Shown here one piece after another: positions 1-8,757 of a stretch of DNA of 64,000 nucleotides. Made by a program: the position numbers and the translations under genes. The notes beneath the pieces are model-generated. The model searched no databases. It was not told the DNA's origin and worked only from the letters and a program-made list of their open reading frames with translations. The DNA is from an uncultured Schlesneria sp. (GTDB lineage Bacteria; Planctomycetota; Planctomycetia; Planctomycetales; Planctomycetaceae): assembly GCA_903858935.1 (NCBI GenBank), contig CAIOKO010000138.1, positions 1-64,000 on the forward strand, given 5' to 3'. Every line of letters begins with the position of its first letter. The stretch's first letter is position 1.

Positions 1-303
1 CTATCCGATCTCTCAATACCGAGGAATTTCTCCTACGTCGTCATATTCATCTCTCGCAAGTTCACAAAAACTGGATCTTGACGCCCTTTGCAAAGTTCAA
101 TATGGCCAAGAAACTCCGACGGAATTGCTGTTATGCACCCGGGCAACGGCATTTCAGGGATTGATCTTGAGCAGGATTTGCCGGTCCAGTACAACGCGCT
201 CTCACACCTCTGAAGGTCCGTCTGCGACATGCCGGTCGCCGACGACATTTTGGCATCTACTGGTTTTCGAACTTCCGATCGACTCGGCATGGAGGCCTCG
301 CCG
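1..303. other. no gene supported; upstream region of the SH3-domain gene
   Basis: I see no convincing gene here. Short open frames exist on both strands, but none has a recognisable product, a good ribosome binding site or a complete coding pattern. A weak sigma70-like pair lies at 78-83 (TTGACG) and 101-106 (TATGGC) with 17 bases between them and could drive the gene starting at 304. The region may hold the end of a gene lying outside the window. Confidence 0.3.
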
Positions 304-1665
304 ATGCGTTTACTGTTGTTAATTGCTGGTGCAGCGTTGTTTGCCAACGGATTGGTTGTTCTTGCAGAAGACCGTAAATTTCCGTACGAAGCGATCGTCG
401 AAGTTGAAGACGGTGAGAACGTCCGAAGCGGGCCTGGGCCAAAATACTATCCGACAGACAAATTGCAAAAGGGCGATCGCGTGTTGGTCCACCGGCACGA
501 TCCGGGTGGCTGGTGCATGATTTCGCCTCCACCAGGAAGCTTCAGCTGGATCCGCGCCGAACATGTGCAGAAAAGCGGTAAGGACAGCGGAGTTCTGAAA
601 ACAAATGGAGTCGTCGTTCATATCGGCAGCACGATCAACCCCGAGGAATTCACCACAGTTCAGGCAAATCTTTCCAAGAGCGACGCAGTTGAGATCCTCG
701 GCGAGAAAAACTTCCAATTCGATGACGGCCCCCGCCTGATGTACAAGATCAGTCCCGTAAAGCGGGAATGGCGCTGGATTCCTCGTAAATCGATCGTCGC
801 CGTGGACGCATTACGTTCTGACCCCTTTCCACCGGAACAACCACAACGAAAAAAACGCACCGGTCCGGTTGCGAACGCAGAAGACGATAGCTTTGCACAA
901 CCGATCTCGACTGGATCAAGTTCCCATGACGCGGTCGTGGATGCAACGGCTCGCACTGAAAAGCGAGCGCCAGACAACGCAGGTGTACGAAGGACCGGAC
1001 CCGATCCCGATCAGTTGGCTGTGGGCCGAACGAGGCTCGATGAAATTGATGAACATTTCCGTGGAATGATTCGACAAGAGCCCCCAACCTGGGATCTCGA
1101 CTCACTGGAAACCCTGTACAAGGAGCTTGACGAAGACATTGGAGTCGCATCAATGACTTCGACAATTGCACTCCGATTAGACGCGGTTAAGCGTTACCGG
1201 GGCATCCAAAAGAACTATTTGGAATTCTCGCAACTCTCAGCCGATACCAGGCAGCGCGATGCACAATTGATGGGAATACAAACGCAGGCAGGGGCGGGAC
1301 AGCAACCTGTTGTGGGTCCGAATTCGGCGCCGCAAACGGCTATGGCAACGACTCCGCCGACGATGCAACAACCACCAGCTGAGCGTCCTGCTCAGACTCA
1401 GGCACAAACGTCAGCACCGGCATTCGATGGTGCGGGAATCGTTCAGAAAATGGCAAAGACATTCCCCGGCGGTCCGCAGTTTGTTCTGATTGCTCCCGAT
1501 GGTCGCATGCTCTCTTTTCTGACACCATCGCCTGGGGTCGACTTGAATCGCCATATCGGTCGATCGATGGGTATCATTGGCCAACGAGTCCACCGAAATG
1601 ACTGGAACGCCGATACGATCACGGTTCAAAGCCTGCAACCGGTTCAGTTGAAGGGGTCCCGCTGA
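304..1665 (+). CDS. exported protein with two SH3-like domains
   Basis: A 453-residue protein of unknown role. The start at 304 is chosen over an in-frame ATG at 229 because GGAGG lies at 291-295, eight bases upstream, and translation from 304 opens directly with a signal peptide (hydrophobic residues 3-20, ending near LAEDRK). Residues about 30-95 look like a bacterial SH3 domain, with the typical phrase ENVRSGPGPKYYPTDKLQKG followed by a WIRAEHV strand. Residues about 105-170 resemble a second SH3-like unit. The rest is a low-complexity Pro/Gln/Ala linker (about 325-375) and a short folded C-terminus. Such proteins usually sit in the periplasm or on the envelope and bind wall polymers or protein partners, but nothing here identifies the ligand. 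The next gene is 110 bases downstream and need not be co-transcribed. Confidence 0.8.
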   Translation: MRLLLLIAGAALFANGLVVLAEDRKFPYEAIVEVEDGENVRSGPGPKYYPTDKLQKGDRVLVHRHDPGGWCMISPPPGSFSWIRAEHVQKSGKDSGVLKTNGVVVHIGSTINPEEFTTVQANLSKSDAVEILGEKNFQFDDGPRLMYKISPVKREWRWIPRKSIVAVDALRSDPFPPEQPQRKKRTGPVANAEDDSFAQPISTGSSSHDAVVDATARTEKRAPDNAGVRRTGPDPDQLAVGRTRLDEIDEHFRGMIRQEPPTWDLDSLETLYKELDEDIGVASMTSTIALRLDAVKRYRGIQKNYLEFSQLSADTRQRDAQLMGIQTQAGAGQQPVVGPNSAPQTAMATTPPTMQQPPAERPAQTQAQTSAPAFDGAGIVQKMAKTFPGGPQFVLIAPDGRMLSFLTPSPGVDLNRHIGRSMGIIGQRVHRNDWNADTITVQSLQPVQLKGSR

Positions 1666-1775
1666 TTCGTTTTGGATGGGTTTGAAGCTAAGTCCATGCG
1701 ATTTGGCCTTTCTTCCTGGCGATCCCGGCTTTAGTCTGTCATGTAGAACGGCAATATCATTTTAAGTAGCATTTC

Positions 1776-2738
1776 ATGGCAACTGATCCATTTATCCCGC
1801 GACATCCACGCGCTGCGGCAGTGCTTTCGCTGATCGGTAACACCGCACTCGTTCCATTACGGTTTGAGGCGGAAGGTTTAACGATTCATGCCAAGTGCGA
1901 ATTTCTTAATCCGAGCGGAAGCATCAAAGATCGCCTGGCAAAAACAGTTCTCGTGGATGCCGAGCGGCGAGGCCTGCTTCGACCTGATTCCGTAATCCTT
2001 GAATGTTCCAGTGGAAACACGGGGATCGCCTTATCGATGCTCGGTGCCGCAATGGGATATCAAGTGACAATCCTGATGTCGCAGGGGGCGAGTGTTGAGC
2101 GCCGGCACCTGATCCAGCAACTTGGGGCAAAGCTGATTTTGTTTGAAAGCGAGGGGCGATACCAAACCGGAATCACGATGTCGAGAGAAATGGCTGCGAA
2201 AGACGACAAGTACTTTTTACCCCGACAGTTTGAAAACGTCCTGAATGTTGAAGACCACCAATTGCATACCGGCCGCGAGATCATCGAGCAACTTGACGGA
2301 CCGGTCGACGCATTCGTAACGGGATATGGAACGGGCGGAACTTTGGCTGGGATTGGTCAGGCACTGAAGTCACGATATCGAGACGCGAAGATCTACGCGA
2401 TGGAACCATCTGAAGCTGCGTTGCTTCTTGGCGAAATGCCATGCTGCCACCAGATTGAGGGGATCGCGGACGGCTTCATTCCGCAACTGCTGAAGGATGC
2501 CCCGCTGGACGGTGAAGTCAAAGTCACCAGCCGAGATGCAATGGCAATGACGAAACGCCTGCACCGCGAATTCGGCTTGCTGGTCGGCACCTCCTCAGGC
2601 GCCAACGTCGCTGCGGCCCTTAAGCTGGCTCGCGAACTGGGACCAGAAAAACGGGTTGTGACACTTTTGTGCGATCGTGCCGAACGATATTTCAGCACAT
2701 CGCTATTCGACCATTCTCCAATTCAATCGCCGCAATAA
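1776..2738 (+). CDS. cysteine synthase family PLP enzyme
   Basis: A 320-residue fold-type II PLP enzyme of the CysK/CysM/cystathionine beta-synthase family. These enzymes replace the beta substituent of O-acetylserine, O-phosphoserine or serine with a sulfur or other nucleophile. The PLP lysine is K51 in NPSGSIKDR. The substrate-binding loop is SSGNTG at 78-83, and the glycine-rich phosphate loop GTGGTLAG lies near 186-193. The C-terminal motif GTSSGANVAA is also present. Length fits a simple cysteine synthase with no regulatory domain. I cannot separate CysK from CysM or from a beta-synthase by eye, so no symbol is given. The ATG start has no strong Shine-Dalgarno site. The gene stands alone, and a hairpin follows 100 bases downstream. 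Confidence 0.9.
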   Translation: MATDPFIPRHPRAAAVLSLIGNTALVPLRFEAEGLTIHAKCEFLNPSGSIKDRLAKTVLVDAERRGLLRPDSVILECSSGNTGIALSMLGAAMGYQVTILMSQGASVERRHLIQQLGAKLILFESEGRYQTGITMSREMAAKDDKYFLPRQFENVLNVEDHQLHTGREIIEQLDGPVDAFVTGYGTGGTLAGIGQALKSRYRDAKIYAMEPSEAALLLGEMPCCHQIEGIADGFIPQLLKDAPLDGEVKVTSRDAMAMTKRLHREFGLLVGTSSGANVAAALKLARELGPEKRVVTLLCDRAERYFSTSLFDHSPIQSPQ

Positions 2739-2838
2739 TTCGGATTTTTCATAAGCCCGATGCGCAACCAACGGTTTATTTCGCTCTCCGTCGCGTACGC
2801 GTACGGTGATCCGTTACGGGGTTTTCTAGAAACAAAAA

Positions 2839-2876
2839 AGCCCCGACCAGGTTCGCCGGGCGGGGCTCTTTTTGTT
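2839..2876. terminator. bidirectional intrinsic terminator between the cysteine synthase gene and clpX
   Basis: AGCCCCG at 2839-2845 pairs with CGGGGCT at 2861-2867. It is flanked by an A-run at 2834-2839 and by CTTTTTG after the stem, so it can stop transcription from both convergent genes. Confidence 0.85.
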
Positions 2877-2890
2877 TTTCCTTTTAGCGA

Positions 2891-4186
2891 TTACGCAGCT
2901 GTTGCGGAATCGTCGAGTGGTCGAAGCGATTTCTCGCCGCGAATCACTTCCGGAGTCAATACATACTTCTTGCCAGGAGCCTGGTCAGGGAGGTCGTACA
3001 TGACTTCGAACATTGACTCTTCGACAACGGACCGCAAACCGCGAGCACCGGTATCCTTTTCTTTCGCAATGCGAGCAATCTCACGCAACGCATCGGGAGT
3101 AAACTCCAGTTCGGCATTTTCCATCTGGAAAAATTTCTGATATTGCTTGACCAGAGAATTCTTCGGCTCGATCAGAATCTTGACAAGGTCTTCTTCCGCC
3201 AGAGGCAATAAGGCACTCACGACAGGAAGACGACCAACCAGTTCTGGAATCATTCCGTACTCGATGATGTCATCGGTACAGGCCTGACTCAGCAGTTTGC
3301 CGGATCGGGTTTTGTTGTCTTCCTGCTCAGCCTTATTGGACGCACCAAAACCGATGGTTCGTTTTCCCATCCGTTTGGCGATGATGTCTTCGAGTCCGAC
3401 GAACGTTCCGCCGCAGATGAACAGAATGTTGGTCGTATCGATCTGGATGTACTGCTGTTCGGGATGCTTGCGGCCCCCTTGTGGCGGCACATTGGCGACA
3501 GTCCCTTCGAGCATCTTCAGCAAAGCTTGTTGAACACCCTCGCCGGAAACGTCACGAGTGATCGAAACGTTCTGCGATGTTTTGCCGATCTTGTCGATTT
3601 CGTCGATGAAGACAATCCCTCGCTGAGCCGTTTCGATATCGAAATCTGCGGCGTGCAGCAGCTTGAGAAGAAGGTTTTCAACGTCTTCGCCAACATAACC
3701 CGCTTCGGTCAGTGTCGTGGCGTCTCCGATTGCAAACGGAACCTGCAAAAGGCGAGCAAGCGTTCTTGCCATCAGTGTTTTGCCTGATCCTGTCGGGCCG
3801 ATCAGAAGGATGTTCGACTTTTCGATTTCGACTTCGTTATCGACGTCGGCCGTTGCCATCAATCGCTTATAGTGATTGTGGACCGCCACAGACAGAATCT
3901 TTTTCGTCCGGTCCTGGCCGATCACGTATTGATTGAGATGTTCGGTAATCTCACGTGGGCTGGGAACACGGTTGAATAGTTTTGTGGAGCCACCACGGCG
4001 ACGCTTTTCCTGATCCAGAATATTCTGGCACAGTTCTATGCACTCGCCGCAGATGTAAACCTCGTCCGGTCCTTCGACGAGCGGACCGACTTCTCGGTAG
4101 CTCTTTCGACAGAACGAACAGTTTGCATTTTTTTTGCCGGTTGAGCCGCGCTTACCGGTTGACATGAAATCGCGTCCTGAGGCCAT
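2891..4186 (-). CDS. clpX: ATP-dependent Clp protease ATP-binding subunit ClpX
   Basis: A 431-residue AAA+ unfoldase that feeds substrates into ClpP in the cytoplasm. The N-terminal zinc-binding domain has cysteines at 23, 26, 46 and 49. The Walker A motif GPTGSGKT is at 130-137. The ClpX phrase [20 protein letters not shown] follows the Walker B motif IVFIDEID, and a GFG tripeptide occurs after KRTIG. The length is normal for ClpX. An internal ATG at residue 8 is an alternative start. No clpP or lon gene is adjacent: the upstream minus-strand gene is a small membrane protein 181 bases away, so clpX probably has its own promoter. The gene ends at the shared terminator at 2839-2876. Confidence 0.97.
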   Translation of the reverse strand: MASGRDFMSTGKRGSTGKKNANCSFCRKSYREVGPLVEGPDEVYICGECIELCQNILDQEKRRRGGSTKLFNRVPSPREITEHLNQYVIGQDRTKKILSVAVHNHYKRLMATADVDNEVEIEKSNILLIGPTGSGKTLMARTLARLLQVPFAIGDATTLTEAGYVGEDVENLLLKLLHAADFDIETAQRGIVFIDEIDKIGKTSQNVSITRDVSGEGVQQALLKMLEGTVANVPPQGGRKHPEQQYIQIDTTNILFICGGTFVGLEDIIAKRMGKRTIGFGASNKAEQEDNKTRSGKLLSQACTDDIIEYGMIPELVGRLPVVSALLPLAEEDLVKILIEPKNSLVKQYQKFFQMENAELEFTPDALREIARIAKEKDTGARGLRSVVEESMFEVMYDLPDQAPGKKYVLTPEVIRGEKSLRPLDDSATAA

Positions 4187-4367
4187 CAGCTATCCTTCAA
4201 CGCTGCCGATTGAACTTCTTCAGTGGGTGACACAGTGGTGAAAGCTGGCGGCGCGTCCATGGCCATTGTTCTGCAAGTGTATATTGCACGCTTATCCTTC
4301 GCTCGTCCATCATCCATGAGGACGTTCCATCGTCTTTTACAGTTACGTGTCTCTCTGGTATTTTTCG

Positions 4368-4706
4368 TCAGTTGTCTCGCTCTTCGTCAGTCTGTTTTGG
4401 AGCTTCAGTTTCGGCAGAAATTGCTTCTGCCTTTGACTTTCCCGCGAGTAACAGCTTTTGGGTGCGACTCGCTAACCGACTCCTGATTAATCGGAACTCG
4501 TCGTCCGAGAGGCCACCCTCCTGATGCAATTCGCGGAACTGTGAGAGCATTTCTAGTGTTCCATCGGCATTCTCGGAATCTTCGCGAAAGTACGACCTCA
4601 ACCAAAAAATCAACCAGATCGACGCAACGATCCCAACCACGACTATCCCCCATTGCCATGGAGACATCGCCTGCTGATAGAGATTCCATCGACCCCAGTC
4701 TACCAT
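4368..4706 (-). CDS. small single-pass membrane protein, unknown function
   Basis: A 112-residue protein with one strong transmembrane segment at about 18-36 (WGIVVVGIVASIWLIFWL) followed by a charged cytoplasmic tail. The section at about 50-85 (LEMLSQFRELHQEGGLSDDEFRLIRSRL, read as helices) resembles the short helical SHOCT-like modules that follow membrane anchors in many bacteria. The tail after 90 is acidic and looks disordered. I do not recognise a specific family. It lies upstream of clpX on the same strand, with 181 bases between, which argues against tight coupling. Confidence 0.65.
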   Translation of the reverse strand: MVDWGRWNLYQQAMSPWQWGIVVVGIVASIWLIFWLRSYFREDSENADGTLEMLSQFRELHQEGGLSDDEFRLIRSRLASRTQKLLLAGKSKAEAISAETEAPKQTDEERDN

Positions 4707-5059
4707 CGCTCCCCTCCCAGCCGTTTTCGCCGAATTCCTTTCGCTAACACGTCCTTAGACAATTCTCGAAACTTGACTGTCTTACCAACCACGCAATCTG
4801 GCTGCTTTCAACACAGGAAACGTAAAGCAAGAACTGTGCCAATCACCCATGCGGACCGAAACAGGCCATTCGACGACCGGCCTCGGCGGTTCCTGCCGCT
4901 GGCATTTGTACTGCTTACACGACACCTGGTTCAGAACCACCATTAAGTTGTAGATTTGGATCGCTCTCAGGTCCAGCCCTCATTGAGTCAGATGTCAGAT
5001 CTTCCGCGTGATGTTTTGAAATTCCCACAGATACGAGGTTCAAAGTTGTCAGCCAGCGG

Positions 5060-5251
5060 AATAGAATACCGAGCTGCGGAGAACTTGGGATTTCAAATTC
5101 ATCGCAGTAAATCGCGAACAACGACCGGAACAATACGTCTACAACAGAACAGCGCCGCCTGGCACATGCCGAATTGAATGATGTTTCGGTCGAAAGACTG
5201 AAACAGATAATCATGGACGCCTCCTTTAAGGCTGCGAGAAACAATCTATGA
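5060..5251 (+). pseudogene. possible frameshifted gene remnant upstream of 5248
   Basis: Two open frames together read like one coding stretch broken by a +1 shift. The first runs from about 5063 and includes the phrase DFKFIAVNREQRPEQYVY. The second covers 5111-5251 and includes AHAELNDVSVERLKQIIMD, and its TGA at 5249-5251 overlaps the next start codon as ATGA. Neither has a clear start. An ATGA overlap is typical of a translationally coupled pair, which is why the stretch is listed. It could equally be chance. The rest of 4707-5247 shows nothing else I can support. Confidence 0.25.
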
Positions 5252-5739
5252 ATTTTGATCAAAGACTTGAGCGAGCCATTGAACGCGGCCAGCGACAACG
5301 TGATGCCGAATCCCGTGAGCGAGCATTACAGGCATTGACCGAAGAGGAATGTCGTAATATTCATTCGAAATCCCGCCTTGAGCTCTCAGAGCATGTAGAG
5401 GCAGGGCTCCATAAGTTGGCCGACTATTTTCCCGGTTTCGACTACGAAACGTTGATGTCAGCCGACGGATGGGGAGCTCGAATTCGCCGCGATGACCTCG
5501 CCCCCGGTCCGACCGGGACAAAAGGCCTGGTTCACTATTACAGTCATATTGAAATGCTGGTCCGGCCGTATTCGCCGACGCGAATCGTGGAACTTGTTGC
5601 TCGCGGAGCGATCCGAAATAAAGAAGTCCTGAGCCGGTCACACTTTCAGCAATTGACCCAGGTCGACATTGATGGATTCCGTGACGTCGTTGATCAATGG
5701 ATTCTGGAATACGCCGAAAAATTTTCGGCCCGTGCATGA
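5248..5739 (+). CDS. conserved-looking hypothetical protein upstream of KDPG aldolase
   Basis: A 163-residue soluble protein with no signal peptide or membrane segment. The N-terminal third is charged and helical (residues 1-50, rich in Arg and Glu). The middle contains GFDYETLMSADGWGARIRRD (about 64-83), followed by LVHYYSHIEMLVRPY. I do not recognise the family or see a catalytic motif. The stop is 22 bases before the aldolase start, so the two are probably co-transcribed. The ATG overlaps the end of a possible gene remnant (ATGA), and its own Shine-Dalgarno site is weak. Confidence 0.65.
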   Translation: MNFDQRLERAIERGQRQRDAESRERALQALTEEECRNIHSKSRLELSEHVEAGLHKLADYFPGFDYETLMSADGWGARIRRDDLAPGPTGTKGLVHYYSHIEMLVRPYSPTRIVELVARGAIRNKEVLSRSHFQQLTQVDIDGFRDVVDQWILEYAEKFSARA

Positions 5740-5761
5740 ATATCATGGAAAGGTTTAACGA

Positions 5762-6406
5762 ATGAGTCGACACGATGATTTGCAACGAGTTTTGGATGGC
5801 GGCATCGTGGCCATCATTCGTGCCACCTCAGGCGAGCAGTTGGTTAATGTCGCCCGCGCACTTTATGAGGGTGGAATCGATATTATCGAGGTGACCTTCA
5901 CCACCCCGGGTGTTGTCGATGTCATTTCGGCAGTACGAAAAGAATTTGGCAGTAAGATTCTGCTCGGTGCCGGAACGGTCCTCGATCCGGAAACGGCACG
6001 AACGGCAATTCTGGCAGGAGCCGAATTTCTCGTCTCACCATGCGTCAATCTGGACATCATCAAGCTTGGACTAAGATACGACAAACTGGTGATGCCGGGG
6101 GCTTACACGCCGACCGAAATTGTCACCGCATGGGAAGCTGGCGCCGACGTCATTAAGCTTTTCCCCGCTGACATCGGTGGTGCTGCGTATCTCAAAGCAC
6201 TGAAAGGTCCGCTCCCACAAATCAGGTTAATGCCCACCGGCGGGGTCAACCGCGAGACATTAAAGGATTTTGTCAAAGCAGGTGCTTGTGCCGTTGGCCT
6301 CGGTGGGCAACTCGTCGAAAAAGAAGCGCTCGAACGAGGAAACTTTGAGCGGATTCGAGATCTTGCGGCGGAATACGTCCAACTTATGCGACAAGCCAGG
6401 TTGTAA
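5762..6406 (+). CDS. eda: 2-dehydro-3-deoxyphosphogluconate (KDPG/KHG) aldolase
   Basis: A 214-residue class I aldolase that splits KDPG to pyruvate and glyceraldehyde 3-phosphate, the last step of the Entner-Doudoroff route, and often also acts on 4-hydroxy-2-oxoglutarate. The Schiff-base lysine is K132 in VIKLFPA. The general-base glutamate is E43 in IEVTF, and the phosphate-binding GGV loop is in PTGGVN. Length is typical of the family. AAAGG lies nine bases before the ATG. No 6-phosphogluconate dehydratase (edd) gene is in the window, so the enzyme may serve sugar-acid breakdown in general rather than a complete local pathway. Confidence 0.93.
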   Translation: MSRHDDLQRVLDGGIVAIIRATSGEQLVNVARALYEGGIDIIEVTFTTPGVVDVISAVRKEFGSKILLGAGTVLDPETARTAILAGAEFLVSPCVNLDIIKLGLRYDKLVMPGAYTPTEIVTAWEAGADVIKLFPADIGGAAYLKALKGPLPQIRLMPTGGVNRETLKDFVKAGACAVGLGGQLVEKEALERGNFERIRDLAAEYVQLMRQARL

Positions 6407-7263
6407 TTGGCCCATTTGGTCGGGATATTCCGGATGTGAGAACCTGAGGGGGATACCGAGCCAACCCACGTAGTAACGCAACCCCGACCGGAAGGGGGGG
6501 GCAGGGTCTTTTTATCAGGATCGTCGCCAATTGGCGTGCGTGATTTCATCGCCAGATTGTGATTGTTGGGTTCGATCAGGAAACTCGTGGAGGTCCGTTC
6601 GGCTCATTTGCGTGACAGCAGAGGTGAGCTTGCTAAAGCCCAGGTAACGCATCTTTTTCAATTCAATGTTGAAAAGACTTCACTCAATGTAAGCAGCTTG
6701 TAGGCTGACAGAGTCACGAAGGCTCTCCGCCGACCCCGCGTGGTCTGAAGCAGACACCGGAAGCTATCGAACCGGTTTCTGGCGAGATAAGTTGTCGAAT
6801 CGTTTCGGCAGAAACCGCTCAAGGCTCAAATTGGTAGCCGGTATCTCGCGACGATATGCTCTAAAATTTCTGGCTGCCAATCCTCAAATCCAGCTTTGGT
6901 ATCGACTTTGCTGCGTACCCAGCCGTCCAACTTCTCGAAATTCTGCGTTTTTTGATTGTGCTGGGCCGTTGAATCTCGTCATCATGTCTGAGGGAAATTG
7001 TCAACTAAATACGTTAGATTAGGCGGTTTGGTCCGTACTGTAACGAATTTTGGACAGATAACAGTTTGCGGACTTTGCGGACTGTATATGGCGATAGCTG
7101 ATGTTTGTGCGAGTTTTTGTGATTTCAAAGATTTGATTAAAGCCTCTCTTTGACCTTCGGCTTATCATAATTGACGGAATCCCGGCAAATTGCCACACGT
7201 GGTTGCCGGACGAAAATTCAACGGAAATGGCTTGGAACCAGTTTTATTGAGGGGGGCTCAATT
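6407..7263. other. 857-base intergenic stretch, no confident gene
   Basis: No large gene is supported. On the minus strand 6515-6652 encodes a clean 45-residue frame (starting MRYLGFSKLTSAV, ending HANWRRS) with only a weak ribosome binding site; it may be a small gene, at low confidence. A C-rich/G-rich patch at 6482-6501 followed by CTTTTT near 6508 could act as a weak terminator for the aldolase gene. The final 100 bases should hold the promoter of the YTV gene; TTGACC near 7149 and AT-rich sequence near 7163 are possible but unconvincing elements. Confidence 0.3.
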
Positions 7264-8616
7264 ATGAAGAATGCGATGGTCAGTGCTTTTGCAGCGCTGG
7301 TGATCGCGGTTGCTGCATCACCAGGTACGGCTTTGGCCGGGTGCTATTGTGGTGCCGCAACTTACCGGTGTTGTCCAACGGCTGCGTGTCAGCAGTCGTG
7401 CTGTTACACGACTCACCGTGTTGAACGGCAGACATGTCAACGAACTGTCTACGAAACGATTCAGGAGCCGCAGACATACACGGTTAACCGAACCGTCTAC
7501 GAAACGGCGTACGAGGATGTGACGGAAACACATCAGCGGATGGTCAATGAAGTGGCCTATCGCGAACAGCAGTATCAGGTCGCAAGGCAGGTCTACGAAA
7601 CGGCTGATCGTGAAGAACGTTACACCGTCATGAAACCTGTCAGCGAAACGTTGTATCGCGATCAGACCTATACGACGCAAAAGCAAGTCTGGGAAGAATC
7701 GTGTCGCGAAGTAAGGCGATGCGTCCAACGCCCCGTCAGAGAGACTCTCGAACGGGAATGTCGACAGACCGTCATGCGTCAGCAGACAGAAGTGATTAAT
7801 CAGGAACGCTGTTACACGGTCATGCGACCGGTCACGACGTATCGCACGGAAAAACAGGATTGTGGCCAGTACACACAGCAACAGGTCTATCATCAAGGCC
7901 CCTGCTGTCCAAAAATGGTTTGCGGCCCTTGCGGTCCTCAGATCTGCATGGTTCAGATGCCTGGTTTCTACACCTGTAAACGAGTCTGGTGCCCGAACAT
8001 CGTCGAACGCCAGATCCCTTGCACAACGTACCAGCCACAAGTGGTGCGTCAGTCCTGTCCGGTGACTGTCTGTAAGATGGTTCCCGAAACCATTGTGACC
8101 AAGGTACCGTACACTGTCTGCCGCATGGTCACAGAACAGGTTGTCGAAAAGGTTCCTTACAAGACCTGTCGAATCGTCTGCGAACAGCACGTCCAGAAAG
8201 TGCCGTATCAGGTCTGCCGCATGGTCGCTGAAGAATGTGTTCGCAAGGTCCCACATCAGGTCTGCCGCACCGTTATGGAAACAAAGACCTGCCGAGTTCC
8301 TTACACCGTCTGCCGACAGGAGCCCTTCACGGTCACCAAACGAGTCGCTCGATGCGTACCCCGTGAAGTTCAGTCAACCTGTACACGCATGGTATCAAAG
8401 TGTGTGCCACGAGTGGAAAACTACGAAGTCTGCCGTCTCGTTCCAGAAACCGTCTGCCCATCAAGCTGTAATTCCTGCGGCTCGGGCGGCTGTGCATCCG
8501 GAAATTGCGGTGTCCCTAAGGACACTCAAGTCGATATGAAACCGATTCCCGAGGAATCCGTCCCTGCGTCAGGCAGCCCGATTTCCCACTTCACACGTCG
8601 CCGATTGAGTATCTGA
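7264..8616 (+). CDS. exported Cys-rich repeat protein of the planctomycete YTV type
   Basis: A 450-residue secreted protein. The start at 7264 is chosen over an in-frame upstream codon because a GAGGGGGG tract lies just before it and the product opens with a signal peptide (MKNAMVSAFAALVIAVAA, cut near ALAG). The mature protein is made of two kinds of degenerate repeat. The first (about 45-190) is a Tyr/Glu-rich unit, for example TVNRTVYETAYEDVTE. The second (about 255-420) is a Cys-containing unit of about 16 residues, for example VPYTVCRMVTEQVVEK and VPYQVCRMVAEECVRK. Cysteines are regularly spaced, which suggests disulfide cross-linking outside the cell. YTV-type repeats were described from planctomycete genomes and linked to their proteinaceous wall; a structural role here is inference. 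A strong terminator follows, so the gene is transcribed alone. Confidence 0.88.
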   Translation: MKNAMVSAFAALVIAVAASPGTALAGCYCGAATYRCCPTAACQQSCCYTTHRVERQTCQRTVYETIQEPQTYTVNRTVYETAYEDVTETHQRMVNEVAYREQQYQVARQVYETADREERYTVMKPVSETLYRDQTYTTQKQVWEESCREVRRCVQRPVRETLERECRQTVMRQQTEVINQERCYTVMRPVTTYRTEKQDCGQYTQQQVYHQGPCCPKMVCGPCGPQICMVQMPGFYTCKRVWCPNIVERQIPCTTYQPQVVRQSCPVTVCKMVPETIVTKVPYTVCRMVTEQVVEKVPYKTCRIVCEQHVQKVPYQVCRMVAEECVRKVPHQVCRTVMETKTCRVPYTVCRQEPFTVTKRVARCVPREVQSTCTRMVSKCVPRVENYEVCRLVPETVCPSSCNSCGSGGCASGNCGVPKDTQVDMKPIPEESVPASGSPISHFTRRRLSI

Positions 8617-8658
8617 TCGCCGAAGTGATTTCGGCCTTGAGAATCCCTCCCCGAACGA

Positions 8659-8693
8659 CGGGACGCAACCACCCGGTTTGCGTCCCGTTTTTG
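8659..8693 (+). terminator. intrinsic terminator of the YTV-type gene
   Basis: CGGGACGCAA at 8659-8668 pairs perfectly with TTGCGTCCCG at 8678-8687, followed by a T-run to 8692. Confidence 0.93.
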
Positions 8694-8757
8694 TTTGGTA
8701 GCCTTCATTCAACCAGTGGGGGGCCGTTAACACACGCATGATCAATTGATCCGAGAA

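Noticed and set aside
33-347. Minus-strand open frame of 104 residues at the window start
   Set aside because: It overlaps the signal-peptide region of the supported SH3-domain gene on the other strand and has no ribosome binding site or recognisable motif.
4915-5298. Minus-strand 127-residue open frame
   Set aside because: It overlaps the better supported 5248 gene, and its Ser/Leu/Cys-rich composition looks like antisense of coding DNA.
7318-8256. Long minus-strand open frame of 312 residues rich in Phe, Asp and His
   Set aside because: It is the antisense of the repeated YTV gene; repetitive codons leave the opposite strand open.
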